64,000 nt of DNA, taken from positions 4,228,501 through 4,292,500 of the forward strand of contig NC_085130.1 of assembly GCF_030269925.1 (NCBI RefSeq), given 5' to 3'. Below the pieces are notes generated by a model that saw only the letters and a program-made list of their open reading frames with translations, was not told the origin of the DNA and did no database searches. The DNA comes from Bombyx mori. Taxonomy: Eukaryota; Arthropoda; Insecta; Lepidoptera; Bombycidae. Each line of letters begins with the position of its first letter. Within the stretch, counting starts at the first letter, position 1. Both the position numbers and the translations under genes were made by a program. Positions 1-10,643 of this stretch are shown here, one piece after another.

Positions 1-124
1 TTTTCCTTTGATGTGTCCCCCGTCGGACGGATTCCTTTTGTTTGTTTCAAGTTTATTTTATACAAAAGCTTAGAGGTCTTTTATTTGTAGATTGAGGCAC
101 TACGAAGTTTGCCGGGTCAGCTAG
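1..124 (+). mobile_element. Helitron-like 3' end fragment
   Basis: The segment ends CGAAGTTTGCCGGGTCAGCTAG followed by T, a 3' end I recognise from very abundant non-autonomous lepidopteran Helitrons (terminal CTAG inserted before T). The 5' part lies outside the window. No coding capacity is seen. Confidence 0.5.
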
Positions 125-477
125 TTATAAATAAACTTGTATCCTTGAAAGGTTGCTAAACAGACGTTGTTGTTCAAGTAGGTATAGCTAAGTCTCGTAA
201 AAATTTTGCAATAAATCAATTATCAATACGGGATGAACTTAGTGAATGTTTGCAGCGCTTTAGAATGAATGAAAGAAAGAAAGAAATCATTTATTCGCTA
301 AGCATAGTGAAAATGAGTTATTACATAAGTTAAAAGCAGCGTGTATGCTTTGTCATTATTTGACATGCGAATTTTAGTGCAGTGCAAGATATTATGATAT
401 TATATAATTTACCATTCATTCATCCTAATTCAACTAATAATTAAAAAATCCATTTATTTCCAATATCGCCCCTAAGA

Positions 478-690
478 AAATCTTTTAGATGATAATAATT
501 TTCACTAATAAGATTATTTTTTAGTTTTTTTCTTAAAATTAAAATCGTCTAAGTCTCTTAATTTCTTTAGTAGTTTATTAAATATCCTAACGCTCATACC
601 TAGTATGCTATTAGTCTTTAATGTAGTTTTGGATTTTGGATAATTGATGATGATGCTTTTGATAGTGTGTTCCAACGAAACACCCAAAAT
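478..690 (-). mobile_element. Degenerate LINE C-terminus (non-LTR reverse transcriptase tail)
   Basis: On the minus strand the translation contains SVRIFNKLLKKLRDLDDFNF and, after a frameshift, a YYHLKDFL stretch. This order (short hydrophobic helix, LP/LKKLR motif, then YYSLxDFL) is the usual tail of CR1/RTE-like LINE ORF2 proteins. It is 5'-truncated and frameshifted. Clade assignment is inference from a short stretch. The adjoining 125-477 is AT-rich with a short GAAA run and shows no gene. Confidence 0.4.
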
Positions 691-1129
691 TTTTTTTTTT
701 TGCATTGATGGGTGGAAGTGCTCACAGCCCACCTGGTGTTAAGTGGTTACTGGAGCCCATAGACATCTACAATGTAAATGCGCCACCCACCTTGAGATAT
801 AAGTTCTAAGGTCTCAGTATAGTTACAACGACTACCCCACCCTTCAAATCGAAACGCATTACTGTTTCACGGCAGAAATAGGCGGGGTGGTGGTACCTAC
901 CCGTGCGGACTCACAAAAGGTCCTACCGCCAGTGATTACGAAAATTATAATTTTGCCGGTTTGATTTTTATTACACGATGTTATTCCTTCACTGTGGAAG
1001 TCAATCGTGAACATTTGTGAAGTACGTATTTCATTAGAAAAATTGGTACCCGCCTGCGGGATTCGAACACCGGTGCATCGCTACATACGAATGCAACGGA
1101 CGTCTTATCCTTTAGGCCACGACGACTTC
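690..1129 (-). mobile_element. Bm1-type SINE, near full length (440 bp)
   Basis: Poly-T at 690-701 marks the 3' tail of a minus-strand copy. The right end, read on the minus strand, starts GAAGTCGTCGTGGCCTAAAG, with an A-box-like TGGCCTAAAGGATAAGAC and a B-box-like GGTGTTCGAATCC, i.e. a tRNA-like head. The body (SINE core ending in the CACCAGGTGGGCTGTGAGC tail) is shared with more than a dozen other copies in this window. Confidence 0.85.
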
Positions 1130-1375
1130 AACTGTGTCTAGTATAGTCCAGAAGATGTTCATGATTATTCATATTTGATAGGTACTGGAAACCCCGTATA
1201 AGGAGAAGTCACTTAATGTAAATGACGGTGGAAAGCGGTTTGGCGATAATATGTGTAAGCCTTGGAATCATTCAGATTAAGGCAACTCGTAAGCAAAAGG
1301 CAGAGTTTGTCTATAGGGTACATCATGACTCGCGTTTAATGGTACATTACGAAATTGTTCCTTCTCAAGTACTTC

Positions 1376-1562
1376 TTTATTGCTTAGATGGGTGGACGAG
1401 CTCACGACCCACCTGTAGTTAAGTGGTTACAGAAGCCCATAGATATCTACAACGTAAATGCGGCTGTCCAATTTGAGACAAGAGTTCTAAGGTCTCAGTT
1501 CTTACAGATCAACGGCTGTTTCACCTTTCAAACCGAAACGCGTTACTGCGGAGCCTCACCAG
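1376..1562 (-). mobile_element. Bm1-type SINE, 3' half, diverged
   Basis: Starts with the TTTATTGCTTAGATGGGTGG tail seen in the other minus-strand copies and keeps the central block, but has many substitutions and small rearrangements and ends before the tRNA-like head. Older than the copy at 690-1129. Confidence 0.7.
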
Positions 1563-1635
1563 ACGTCATACGACCAGTAAAAATAAGTATAATATAGAAG
1601 TACAACACAGAAGATAAATGATACACCTATCATCA

Positions 1636-1842
1636 TACACCCGCCTATTTCTGCCGTGAAGCAGTAATGCGTTTCGGTTTGAAGGGAGGGGCAGCCGTTG
1701 TAACTATACTTGAGACTTTAGAACTTATATCTCAAGGTGGGTGGCACATTTACGTTGTGGATGTCTATGGGCTCCAGTAACCACTTAACACCAGGTGGGC
1801 TATGAGCTCGTCCATCCACCTAAACAATAAAAAAAAAAATAA
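1636..1842 (+). mobile_element. Bm1-type SINE, 3' half, plus strand
   Basis: Contains the SINE block from TATTTCTGCCGTGAAGCAG to the GTCCATCCACCT tail with an A-rich end at about 1829-1845. It lies about 75 bp from an oppositely oriented diverged copy, forming an imperfect inverted pair with 1376-1562. The following 1843-2137 shows no gene or recognisable repeat. Confidence 0.75.
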
Positions 1843-2137
1843 AAATTAACAGAGTGAAGCCACATCATAATCTGGGAACAAGTTCTAAACAAATCTGTAC
1901 AAAATTTACTTACAGAATAAATAGACGAACTACTTATCCTTTTAGACATATCGTTTTTGGTGTTATCCTGAATGAAATAGAAAATATTAATTACACTACT
2001 ACTGCAATAAATTAAGTTTAATTATTACAGACGTTACGCGAATAAAATAATCGTGCACTGCAGTTAAGCAAGGATGATAAGGGATTAATGAAGGTACTTA
2101 TGAAAAGTGTCTGTGGTCACAGGACAACTCGGTCATA

Positions 2138-2425
2138 TTTTTTTTTTAATACGTAGATGGGTAGACAAGCTCACAGCCCGCCTGGTGTTAAGTGGATACT
2201 GGACCCCATAGACATCTACAACGTAAATGCGCCACCCACCTTGAGATATAAGTTCTAAGGTCTCAGTATAGTTACAACGGCTAGCCCACCCTTCAAACAC
2301 TCTTCAAACCGAAACGCATTACTGCTTAACGGCAGAAATAGGGTGGTGGTACCTACCCATGCGGACTCACAAGAGGTCCTACCACCAGTGATTACGCAAA
2401 TTATAATTTTGCGGGTTTGATTTTG
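2138..2425 (-). mobile_element. Bm1-type SINE, 3' part
   Basis: Poly-T at 2138-2148, then the tail and body, ending at the TTTGCGGGTTTGATTTT block; the tRNA-like head is absent (5'-truncated). A small duplication, CCTTCAAACACTCTTCAAAC, is private to this copy. The next stretch, 2426-3160, holds AT-rich DNA with no gene I can support. Confidence 0.8.
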
Positions 2426-3160
2426 ATTATTTAATAGGTAGATTTGAAGCTCAATCTTTGAGCAGATTCTAAATTTTTGATACACCTCAATCAAATGAAG
2501 TGGCGTTCAGTCCAGTTTTCTATGATCTGCTTTAGTTAGTTTTGTTAGTCGTAGTAAGTAGTTTAGTTAGTTATCGGAACCAAAATGGTTGAATCAAAAT
2601 GCCCTACACCGGTAATCTCGTGGTCCAGATCTAAGTATCTTATAAATCTTCCCATTTCTCCTATTGCTGTTACTTAATATTAAGTTTTCACTTACCGGCC
2701 TCAAAGACATTTTGCTGGTCTAGGAAATTTTTAGGAGCGGCGATACATTTTCATTATTACGACATTTCGAGAGCATATTTGTGAAACTCCCGACAGTATA
2801 GTTGTGTTTGAGCACATTGCTTTTATAATTCCAATATCGTGTGTGTATTTTTTTTTTGTGAATAATTTAGTTTTAGGTCCTGTTTTTATTTAATTTTGAC
2901 AGCAATGAAAATATTGTCGTCTTGGAAATGTAATATGATTGACAGCTGTGGACAGTCGCATAGATACTAATAATACACTGTTGTAACTTTTTTCCAAAGA
3001 GTAAAAATTCAAAAATGCTAGATTATGATACAGTAAAAGCTTTTTATTCACGGGTATAGGTTCCGTGAATACAGAAACCGTGAATAGGAAAAAGCGCGTT
3101 AACAAACTTAAAGGATATTCGGTGGGATACCTAAATTTTGGAATCCTTTATTATCAATTT

Positions 3161-3555
3161 ATTTTTTATTGCTTAGATGGGTGAACGAGCTCACAGCCCA
3201 CCTGGTGTTAAGTGGTTACTGGAGCCCATAGACATCTACAATGTAAATGCGCCACCCACCTTGAGATATAAATTTTAAGGTCTCAGTATAGTTACAACGG
3301 CTACCCCACCCTTCAAACCGCCATCCACCCCCGCGGACTCACAAGAGGTCCTACCACCAGTAATTACGCAAATTATAATTTTGCGGGTTTGATTTTTATT
3401 ACACGATGTTATTCCTTCACCGTGGAAATCAATCGTGAACATTTTTTGAGTACGTATTTCATTAGAAAAATTGGTAACCGCCTGAGATTCGAACACCGGT
3501 GCATCGCTCAACACGAATGCACCGGACGTCTTATCTGTTAGGCCACGACGACTTC
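3161..3555 (-). mobile_element. Bm1-type SINE with internal deletion
   Basis: Both ends are present: poly-T tail at the left and the tRNA-like head ending at GACGACTTC on the right. About 45 bp in the middle (the block with AAACGCATTACTGCTTCACG) are missing. The stretch to its right, 3556-3906, contains no supported gene. Confidence 0.8.
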
Positions 3556-3906
3556 AGACATCAATGCGTATGTACCGCTGTACTGATTTGATAGAATCGT
3601 TATGAATTTGAAATCACAACGATTCTAAAGAAGTTTCACTTCAAAAATCATACACTTGGACAAGAATGTTTCAAACTACGATTAGAATATTGAAGAAGCA
3701 TATTTGTTAATACAAAATTATTGGTCATTCCTCAGTCATGTTGATAGTTTTAAATACTACTATTTTCTTTGTCATTCGGGCATTACTCGAAAAGTCTGGA
3801 TTTACATGTGCTCAAACAATCAAGCTCCCTGTAAATGTTGTCGTGGAAAAAGGAGAAGTGGCCTGCTGCATTTGACTGTGCCAATGTTCGAATCTTATAG
3901 TATATG

Positions 3907-4152
3907 TTTTTTTTTTAAATTGCTTCGATGGGTGGACGAGCTCACAGCCCACTTGGTGTTAAGTGGTTACTGAAGCCCATAGACATCTACAATGTAAATG
4001 CGCCACCCACCTTGAGATATAAGTTCTAAGGTCTCAGTATAGTTACAACGGCTACCCCACCCTTCAAACCGAAACGCATTACTGCTTCACGGCTGAAATA
4101 GGCGGGGTGGTGGTACCTACCCGTGCGGACTCACAAGAGGTCCTACCATCAG
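3907..4152 (-). mobile_element. Bm1-type SINE, 3' part
   Basis: Poly-T at 3907-3916 followed by the standard tail and body up to AGAGGTCCTACCATCAG; head missing. Confidence 0.8.
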
Positions 4153-4331
4153 AATGTTGGAATCTTGTAGGTGATGTCTGTTTTATATTTCAAAACAGTA
4201 CCTACCTGGGCAGTAAATCTTAATGATCTTCCATTATTGATTTGGAAGACTGCAATCTTAGTTAAATCAGCGTTCTCGCAAATAAATTAAATTATTTAGA
4301 ATCTAATGTTATGGTAACTGCCAAGCTTGTC

Positions 4332-4398
4332 TTTTTATTGCTTAGATAGGTTAACGAACTCACGGCGCAACTGGTGCTAAACGGTTACCAGAGTCCAG
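4332..4398 (-). mobile_element. Bm1-type SINE tail remnant
   Basis: TTTTTATTGCTTAGATAGG plus a diverged GAACTCACGGCGCAACTGG block match only the terminal 65 bp of the SINE. It is the oldest-looking copy here. Confidence 0.5.
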
Positions 4399-4584
4399 TA
4401 AAACATTCTCTGAATTAGGCTGAGCTTAAATTACTAGACAAATTGCATACACTTGTTTTAGAAGGAAACTCATTCGTGAACAGTCTTCAAGAAGACATTA
4501 GGGGGTCGTCCCTACACTTCGAAACCATGCCGATTCATAATTTCATCATGCGATTGATTTAGTATTGTCGTATTAGGAATCACC

Positions 4585-4973
4585 TGAAGTGGTGGATCAA
4601 AGGCGATTGTATGCAGCGGAGATGCGAATGTTGCGATGGATGTGTGGAGTAACCAGAATGGATAGAATACGGAATGAATATGTTAGAGGAAGTCTGAAAG
4701 TGGCACCTGTGACAGAGAAGCTGAGAAGTGCGCGTTTGGGATGGTATGGACATGTGATGAGACGAAATGAAAATAGTTGATAAGAGAATATTAACTATGA
4801 ATGTGGAAGGATATAGAGGAAGAGGTAGACCTAAGAAAAAATGGATGGATTGCGTGAAAGATGATATGGGTAAAAAGAGAGTGAGCGAAGAAATGGTATA
4901 TGATAGAAGAGTATGGAAGGAGAAAACATGTTGCATCGACCTCAGGTGACTGGGAGAAGGGCAGGATAATAAT
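4585..4973 (+). mobile_element. RTE-clade LINE 3' fragment with 15-bp target duplication
   Basis: Two overlapping frames encode the tail of an RTE-type ORF2: MRMLRWMCGVTRMDRIRNEY, then RSARLGWYGHVMRR, then after a frameshift near 4770 GYRGRGRPKKKWMDCVKDD. The 3' end is an ATAAT-rich tail. Exact direct repeats GTATTAGGAATCACC at 4570-4584 and 4974-4988 flank it, so it is a 5'-truncated target-primed insertion. The frameshift means it is dead. Confidence 0.8.
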
Positions 4974-5168
4974 GTATTAGGAATCACCGGTAACTATCTA
5001 CCTTATCAGTTCCAACACAATTCCAATGGTATATCCAAAGTTCTAATAATAATTATAATGAGAGTTTCTCATATGTAATCTTAAATTCACACAAAGACGA
5101 GATCTGTTTAAAATACGTTCAGTATACAACGCGTTTCTGCTGCGTTTTCCCGTCAATCTATCTATAGG

Positions 5169-5571
5169 TCCTAATATTATAAAGCTGAAGAGTTTGTTTG
5201 TTTGAACGCGCTAATCTCAGGAGCTACTGGTCCGATTTGAAAAATTCTTTCAGTGTTAGATAACACATTTATTGAGGAAGGCTATAAGCTATATAATATT
5301 ACGCCAAGACTAATACGCGGAGCACCAATAAAGAAAGTTTCAAAATCGGGTTTTTTCCCTTTTGAGAGCTTCCGCTGCGTGCGCTGCAGAAACGGTTAAA
5401 GTTTCGCTAAAATTGTTCCCCTTTAAAAGATCTAAAAAAAGTCCGTGACAGCATATGTCTATATGTTAAGGTTGGCTCACTGTAACTTTTTTTATGCTAA
5501 CCAAATTTGTTCTACAATAAAGCATTATTTGTGAACTATTCCACGCGGACGAAGTCGCGGGCAAAAGCTAG
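5169..5571 (+). mobile_element. Non-autonomous Helitron-like element (about 403 bp)
   Basis: Begins TCCTAATATTATAAAGCTG and ends CGCGGGCAAAAGCTAG before T. The near-terminal hairpin is formed by GCGGACGAAGTCGCGGGC. TC start, hairpin and CTAG end fit a Helitron; the element has no ORF. This is one of the commonest lepidopteran Helitron families as I know it. Confidence 0.65.
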
Positions 5572-5572
5572 T

Positions 5573-5771
5573 ACTAAGTGGTTTTTGCAGATGTTCCGTT
5601 GTAACTACTAAACCATGCATACGATTGACTTGAAACTTGGTATCCATGTAGAAAATACATGTACTTAATGGTTAGGCTAATATTTATATGAGTGTTGGAC
5701 TCCCTAATAATAATGACAATAAATAATAATGTTAATTTTAAATACCCCGCGAAACGGGCGAGTACGGCTAG
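5573..5771 (+). mobile_element. Second Helitron-like element, short
   Basis: Ends CGAAACGGGCGAGTACGGCTAG before T, directly after the previous CTAG-ended element. The left end is not clear, so the boundaries are inferred. No coding capacity. Confidence 0.4.
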
Positions 5772-5998
5772 TCATTATCACTACATAGTATAAAACAAAG
5801 TTGCTTTCTCTGTCCCTATATCTGTCTGTCCCTATGTATGCTTAAATCTTTAAAACTACGCAACGGATTTTGATGCGGTTTTTTTAATAGATAGAGTGAT
5901 TGAAGAGGAAGGTTTATATGTATAATAACATCCATTAAATAGTGGAAAAATCAATAATAAATTACAGTTTCCGAAGCGAAACGAGGGCCGGTCGCTAG
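5772..5998 (+). mobile_element. Third Helitron-like element
   Basis: Begins TCATTATCACTACATAGTAT, contains the GCAACGGATTTTGATGCGG block typical of a lepidopteran Helitron family and ends GAGGGCCGGTCGCTAG before T. It is internally deleted relative to longer family members I remember. Confidence 0.5.
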
Positions 5999-6024
5999 TC
6001 TTATATTGATTATTGTCGCTACTT

Positions 6025-6268
6025 TTACTGGTGGTAGAACCTTTTGTGAGTCCGCACGGGTAGATATCACCACCCCCCTTATTTCTGCCGTGAAGCAGTA
6101 ATGCGTTTCGGTTTGAAGGGCAGGGCAGCCGTTGTAACTATACTGAGACCTTAGAACTTATATCTCAAGGTGGGTGGCGCATTTATCTTGTATATGTCTA
6201 TGGGCTCTGGTAACCACTTAACACCAGGTGGGCTGTGAGCTCGTCCACCCATCTAATCAATAAAAAAA
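6025..6268 (+). mobile_element. Bm1-type SINE, 3' part, plus strand
   Basis: Runs from TTACTGGTGGTAGAAC to the GCTCGTCCACCCATCTAATC tail and a short A-run ending about 40 bp before the 3' end of the neighbouring minus-strand gene. Head missing. Confidence 0.8.
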
Positions 6269-6305
6269 GTACAGAAGAAAACAAATCAGTTGCAAATCCC
6301 TTTAT

Positions 6306-8941
6306 TTAACATCTCGTACATCCGGCTTTAACAGATTCAAGTTTAATACCTCTGGTACTTGGCTGGCATTCGTCGTCGTTGCATTCGTTCGAATCATAAC
6401 AGTCTCCTAGCTCACACGAGTCTTCCTTCTCTTCTTCACAATCGTATTTCACTTCGCATTTCTTAGCGCAGCTATCTTTTGTCCTTCCGCTAAATTTGTC
6501 CGAGCACGAATCCTGGCATTGATTTTTTGCGCTGCATCGGAGGTTATTGGAGAATCGCAGAAGCTCCTTCAGGATCGGGGATTTCGATGTTTTTTTCGGT
6601 CCCATTAAAGCGATTTCCGAGTCTTCAGTACGCGGTCGGTAAATCAATGGGTTAACGTCGTATCCTGGTTTTGGTTTTGAGTAGTAAGATTTTATGGGAT
6701 CCAAGTCGTTGTGTGGCAAGTAATTCGGTTCGTTTCCTGGTTTTGGCTTCACCTGTAATTTAGATTTATTAGAGAATCAACACAATGAGATATAGCCCTT
6801 TGAAGATACAAGCAGTACGGACTGATAATTTTGGAAGGTACCACGAAAAAGGTCCAAACCCAAAACTCTGGTATAGAAAAGCAAAAAAGCCTTGCACTCA
6901 ACAGAGTAATTGTAATTAACATAAAGCTTAGACTAAAAGTCTTATTATTGTACTACCAAAACTTAGCTGATACAACGGAGACAAAATAAATTCGAATCGT
7001 ATGTACTGATATCACGGAGACAAAATAATTGTACACGCAAAACTTATACAGTTTACTGGTTAAAGTGGTACATTTAATTATTATTAAATGTACATTTAAT
7101 TATCATTACATCTCCCATGGGATGTTACGACAGTAATTCATTGTGATGTAAATATAACTACTAACATAGGTCTAAGTCTTATTAACAATTTATATGAGTC
7201 ATGGTTACTTGCAATAAAAACATTTATATTATTATTATTATAAATTAATTAATGAAAAAGAGATTTGTAATTTAGACTCCAATTAAAACACAATTCATTT
7301 TTAAAAAATCACGTAAGATTAAAACTGTCTTTTTTTGGATTAATGTTTTGAATTTGTTTTGATTCTATACTGGTATACGATAAAGCATATTCTGCTATAT
7401 TGTACCCAATATTCAATGCACTTTAGTAAATTTGTAGTTGTAGGAATTTCAGTATACGCCTAATCGGCTGACTCGTTTGGTAAATCAGACCTATATCCTT
7501 TAGCGAAATTCTAATTGGCTTTGGATTAAAAAATAAAGGACATTAGAGTCTACTAGATCATCGGTGAATGTCATCCAGGCGCCAACAAGATTCCGACCTG
7601 CTAACACTGATAATTTTTTTTCTTCTGAATCTTCTGCCCCCTTTCTCTATTACTGAAATGGACTACTTACTGGCATCCACTTGTCCCACCAGTAAGGGCC
7701 CAGCACTCATGACACTAATGCCTGAGCTTCCAACATCGTCAAGTGCTAAGATTGTTTAGTGACATTCGCCAATAAAAAATGGCATTATTTACTAACGTGT
7801 GTATACAATTAATGTTTTGTTTGCCTAAGTTGACTAAAATCATAGGCCCCTCACCATTACGACTTCGGGAACATCCTCCACTGATTCAGATAAATGATTC
7901 TTGTCGTATTTCGGTATAAGGTAGTCTTTGAATTTGTGTCCGTCTATATTCGTGACCATCACAAGGATCGGTCTATGATTGTGGGCCGCCTGCTCGTAGA
8001 GCTTTTTCAGAATAGCGGAACCCGGCATTGAAGTTACTGAGCTTAATGCCTGTGGAATAGGAAACAAAACATTTAGATAATTTGACTGCGCGACGTTGCC
8101 ATTTAGTAGCAACACCCACTTCTTCGTTAGTGCTAGTTCTGACTAATATATTCATTGGAGATTAGGAATTGTTCTCTGGGTACCTATTAGGACCTATTAC
8201 CAACTGCCATTTACTGAGTGTATTGTAAGTCCACACCGAAATAAACCAAAACTCTGCCTATTTACTGGTGGTAGGACATCTTGTGAGTCCGCACGGGTAA
8301 GTACCACTACTCTGTCTATTACTGCCGTGAAGCAGTAATGCGTTTCGGTTTGAAGGGCGCGGCAGCCGTTGTAACTATACTGAGACCTTAGAACTTATAC
8401 CTCAAGTTGGGTGGCGCATTTACGTTGTAGATGTCTATGGGCTTCAGTAACCACTTAATACCAGGTGGGCTGTGAGCTCGTCCACCCATCTAGCAATAAA
8501 AATAAATAAAAAATAACGTTGGCTAAGTGGTTGGCTGTCCTGCTGACTACCATGGTCCGATCGGGATTCGGGGTTGTACTGACTCTTGTTTCCTTTGCAT
8601 TTCGCTGACAGAAAATATTTGCTTTGAGCTCTTGAATGAAACTATTTTATCATTATCATCATCAGCCTTTATCTGCCCACTGCTGGAGATAGGCCTTCCC
8701 CAATGCCTTCCACATAATGCGGTCCTCCGCCTTCCGCATCCAACGACTTCCCGCCGTGCGCTCTAAGTCGTCAGTCCACCTGGTTGGAGGACGCCCCACG
8801 CTCCTTGTACCCATCCGTGGCCTCCATTCGAGGACTAAATTTTATCGCAACGTTATAATTAAAGAAAATAACAGTAGTAGTACTCACGATACACGCAATG
8901 ACAATAGCAATATTAGACGCCATTTTGTTGAAAGCGATCAT
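6306..8941 (-). CDS. Secreted acidic cysteine-rich protein, three exons (host gene, function unknown)
   Basis: I do not recognise this gene. Three exons join in phase: exon 1 at 8888-8941, exon 2 at 7855-8049, exon 3 at 6306-6752, giving about 231 residues. Exon 1 encodes MIAFNKMASNIAIVIACI, a likely signal peptide; the inner Met at 8923 is an alternative start. Donors are GTGAGT (8887) and GTGAGG (7854); acceptors are TTCCACAG and AATTACAG. Exon 3 has two KPKPG repeats, then a C-terminal region with 12 cysteines in an acid-rich context (about residues 150-231) and a final CTRC. Twelve cysteines plus the leader suggest a disulfide-linked secreted product. An AATAAA overlaps the stop codon (TAAATAAAGG), so the polyadenylation signal is unusually close. 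Intron 1 holds a SINE and an RTE fragment. The exon plan resembles the duplicated gene at 12.7-62 kb, but I see no clear sequence homology beyond the cysteine-rich end. Confidence 0.6.
8262..8513 (+). mobile_element. Bm1-type SINE in intron 1 of the cysteine-rich gene
   Basis: From TTACTGGTGGTAGGACATC to the GTCCACCCATCTAGCAATAA tail. It lies antisense to the host gene within its first intron and does not touch the splice sites. Confidence 0.85.
8660..8835 (-). mobile_element. RTE-like LINE C-terminal fragment in intron 1
   Basis: The minus strand reads GRPPTRWTDDLERTAGSRWM, then RKAEDRIMWKALGKAYLQQW and a stop. This GRPxxRWxDDL...WMRxAEDRxxW...YxQQW order is the conserved tail of RTE-type LINE ORF2. 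Only the last 50 or so codons are present. It is co-oriented with the host gene. Confidence 0.7.
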
Positions 8942-9257
8942 TTCGATCCGACCACGTCTGGTGTACAAATGAAGGCTTCTTACTTTTCACAGCTTAAATT
9001 AAAAAACTCAAGTAGTGTGATTTTAATTAGTTTTTCAATCTAAAATCGTGTGTAATGTAATCAAATCACGATTTTTACGCCCGTTTAATCTGTAATTTTA
9101 ATTTCAACATTGATTTAATTTCATGGGTGTGTATTGTTAATTATCCGAAGCTACATACGATGTAGTGCGTCGTCATTGTACGACTTGTAATTAATTTATT
9201 GAACTATCAGAATTCATATTATCTATATATTAATACGTGAAGCAAAAACGTGAAGAT

Positions 9258-9698
9258 GAAGTCGTCGTGGCCTAAAGGATAAGACCTCCGGTGCATTCGT
9301 GTGTAGCGATGCAACGGTGTTCGAATCCCGCAGGCGGGTACCAATTTTTCTAATGAAATACGTACTTAACAATTGTTCACGATCGACTTCCACGGTGAAG
9401 GAATAACATCGTGTAATAAAAATCAAACCCGCAAAAATATTATTTTTTGTAATTACTGGTGGTAGGACCTCTTGTGAGTCCGCGCGGGTAGGTACCACCA
9501 CCCCACCTATTTCTGCCGTGAAGCAGTAATGCGTTTCGGTTTGAAGGGTGGGGCAGCCGTTGTAACTATACTGAGACCTTAGAACTTATATCTTAAGATG
9601 TGTGGCGCATTTACGTTGTAGATGTCTATGGGTTCCAGTAACCAATGAACACCAGGTGGGCTGTGAGCTCGTCCACATATCTAGGCAATAAAAAAAAA
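9258..9698 (+). mobile_element. Bm1-type SINE, full length, plus strand
   Basis: Starts GAAGTCGTCGTGGCCTAAAG with A-box TGGCCTAAAGGATAAGAC and B-box region GGTGTTCGAATCCCGC, runs through the whole body and ends GTCCACATATCTAGGCAATA plus poly-A. The CATATCTAGG variant of the tail and about 95 bp beyond it reappear at 14.65-14.80 kb. Confidence 0.85.
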
Positions 9699-10031
9699 GA
9701 CGTTCCCTTTTTAACGAAAATTGCGCGGACGCAGGACTATGAAATTTCCCACACTTATAGAGAATATAGAGAAGGAGTGCAGAATGTTAATAATTTTTTA
9801 AATTATGAAAAAAATACATTAAATAAATTTAAAAAAAAAACATACACACTACCATGTATTTGACACACACACGCATGCATACTATTTGTTTATTGTCAAA
9901 CTTTTCTTTTTGCTTATAGTCAATGGTCAAATTAAGAATAGGTTGTCTTTATTTAATATTTAATTTTGTCTAAAGTGTACATATTCTTGGCGAAATCTGT
10001 GTTTTTAGAAGTATAATTGTCTTTGACAATA

Positions 10032-10079
10032 GAACCTTAATAATGTTCAAACTTATAAGTTTGAACATTATTAAGGTTC
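10032..10079. repeat. 48-bp perfect palindrome
   Basis: GAACCTTAATAATGTTCAAA and its exact reverse complement meet at the centre (ACTTATAAGT), with no loop. It would form a cruciform in DNA or a long hairpin in RNA. Origin unknown; it could be the end of an inverted or foldback element. Confidence 0.9.
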
Positions 10080-10088
10080 GACTATAAA

Positions 10089-10188
10089 TTCGACTATAAT
10101 CAATTGAAATTATAATTTCAATTATAATTTCAATGACATTACAACAGTGACAACAATGAAATTATAATTTCAATTGATTATAGTCGAA
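10089..10188. repeat. Inverted repeat with 32-bp perfect arms
   Basis: The arm at 10089-10120 is the exact reverse complement of 10157-10188, separated by 36 bp. Each arm itself contains short palindromes such as GAAATTATAATTTC. It starts 10 bp after the 48-bp palindrome, and the two may be parts of one foldback (MITE-like) structure that ends near GACTACCGGGGGACCACTAG. Confidence 0.85.
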
Positions 10189-10261
10189 TTTCGACTACCG
10201 GGGGACCACTAGTCTTTATTTAATGAACAAACATTAATTGTCATTAAAGATTTTATGTTTA

Positions 10262-10509
10262 ATTTTATGTCAGTGCGTTTCCAAAGATCTTTTTTGCCAC
10301 GTACCATCCGGCTTTGGAATGAACTCCCCTCCACGGTATTTTCCGAGCGCTATGACATCTCCTTCTTCAAACGAGGCTTGCGGAGAGTATTTTATGGTAG
10401 GCAGCGGCTTGGCTCTGCCCTTGGCATTGCTGACGTCCATGAGCAACGGTGACCACTTACCATCAGGTGGGCCGTATGCTCGTCAGCCTACAAAGGCAAT
10501 AAAAAAAAA
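10262..10509 (+). mobile_element. BMC1-like LINE 3' end
   Basis: Encodes the tail of ORF2, VRFQRSFLPRTIRLWNELPS, followed by a FFKRGLRRVFYG segment, then the 3' UTR GGCAGCGGCTTGGCTCTGCC ... CTCGTCAGCCTACAAAGGC and poly-A at 10500-10509. One frameshift-like change precedes the end. Heavily 5'-truncated. Confidence 0.8.
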
Positions 10510-10643
10510 TGGTTCAGTGTTAACTGAGGCACTTTCTTTTGAGTTCATGTCCTTTTGTTTTGATTTCATTATCTTTTGCGCATGCATGAGCAACTGGAGG
10601 TATCCACTACTATAGAAACCACAAGGTATAAATGTTCTTGGCA

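Noticed and set aside
4580..4987. 135-codon minus-strand frame
   Set aside because: Antisense of the RTE-clade LINE tail; includes the target repeats at both ends.
9258..9340. tRNA-like A and B boxes
   Set aside because: They belong to the SINE head; no cloverleaf with a sensible anticodon stem was seen, so it is not called a tRNA gene.
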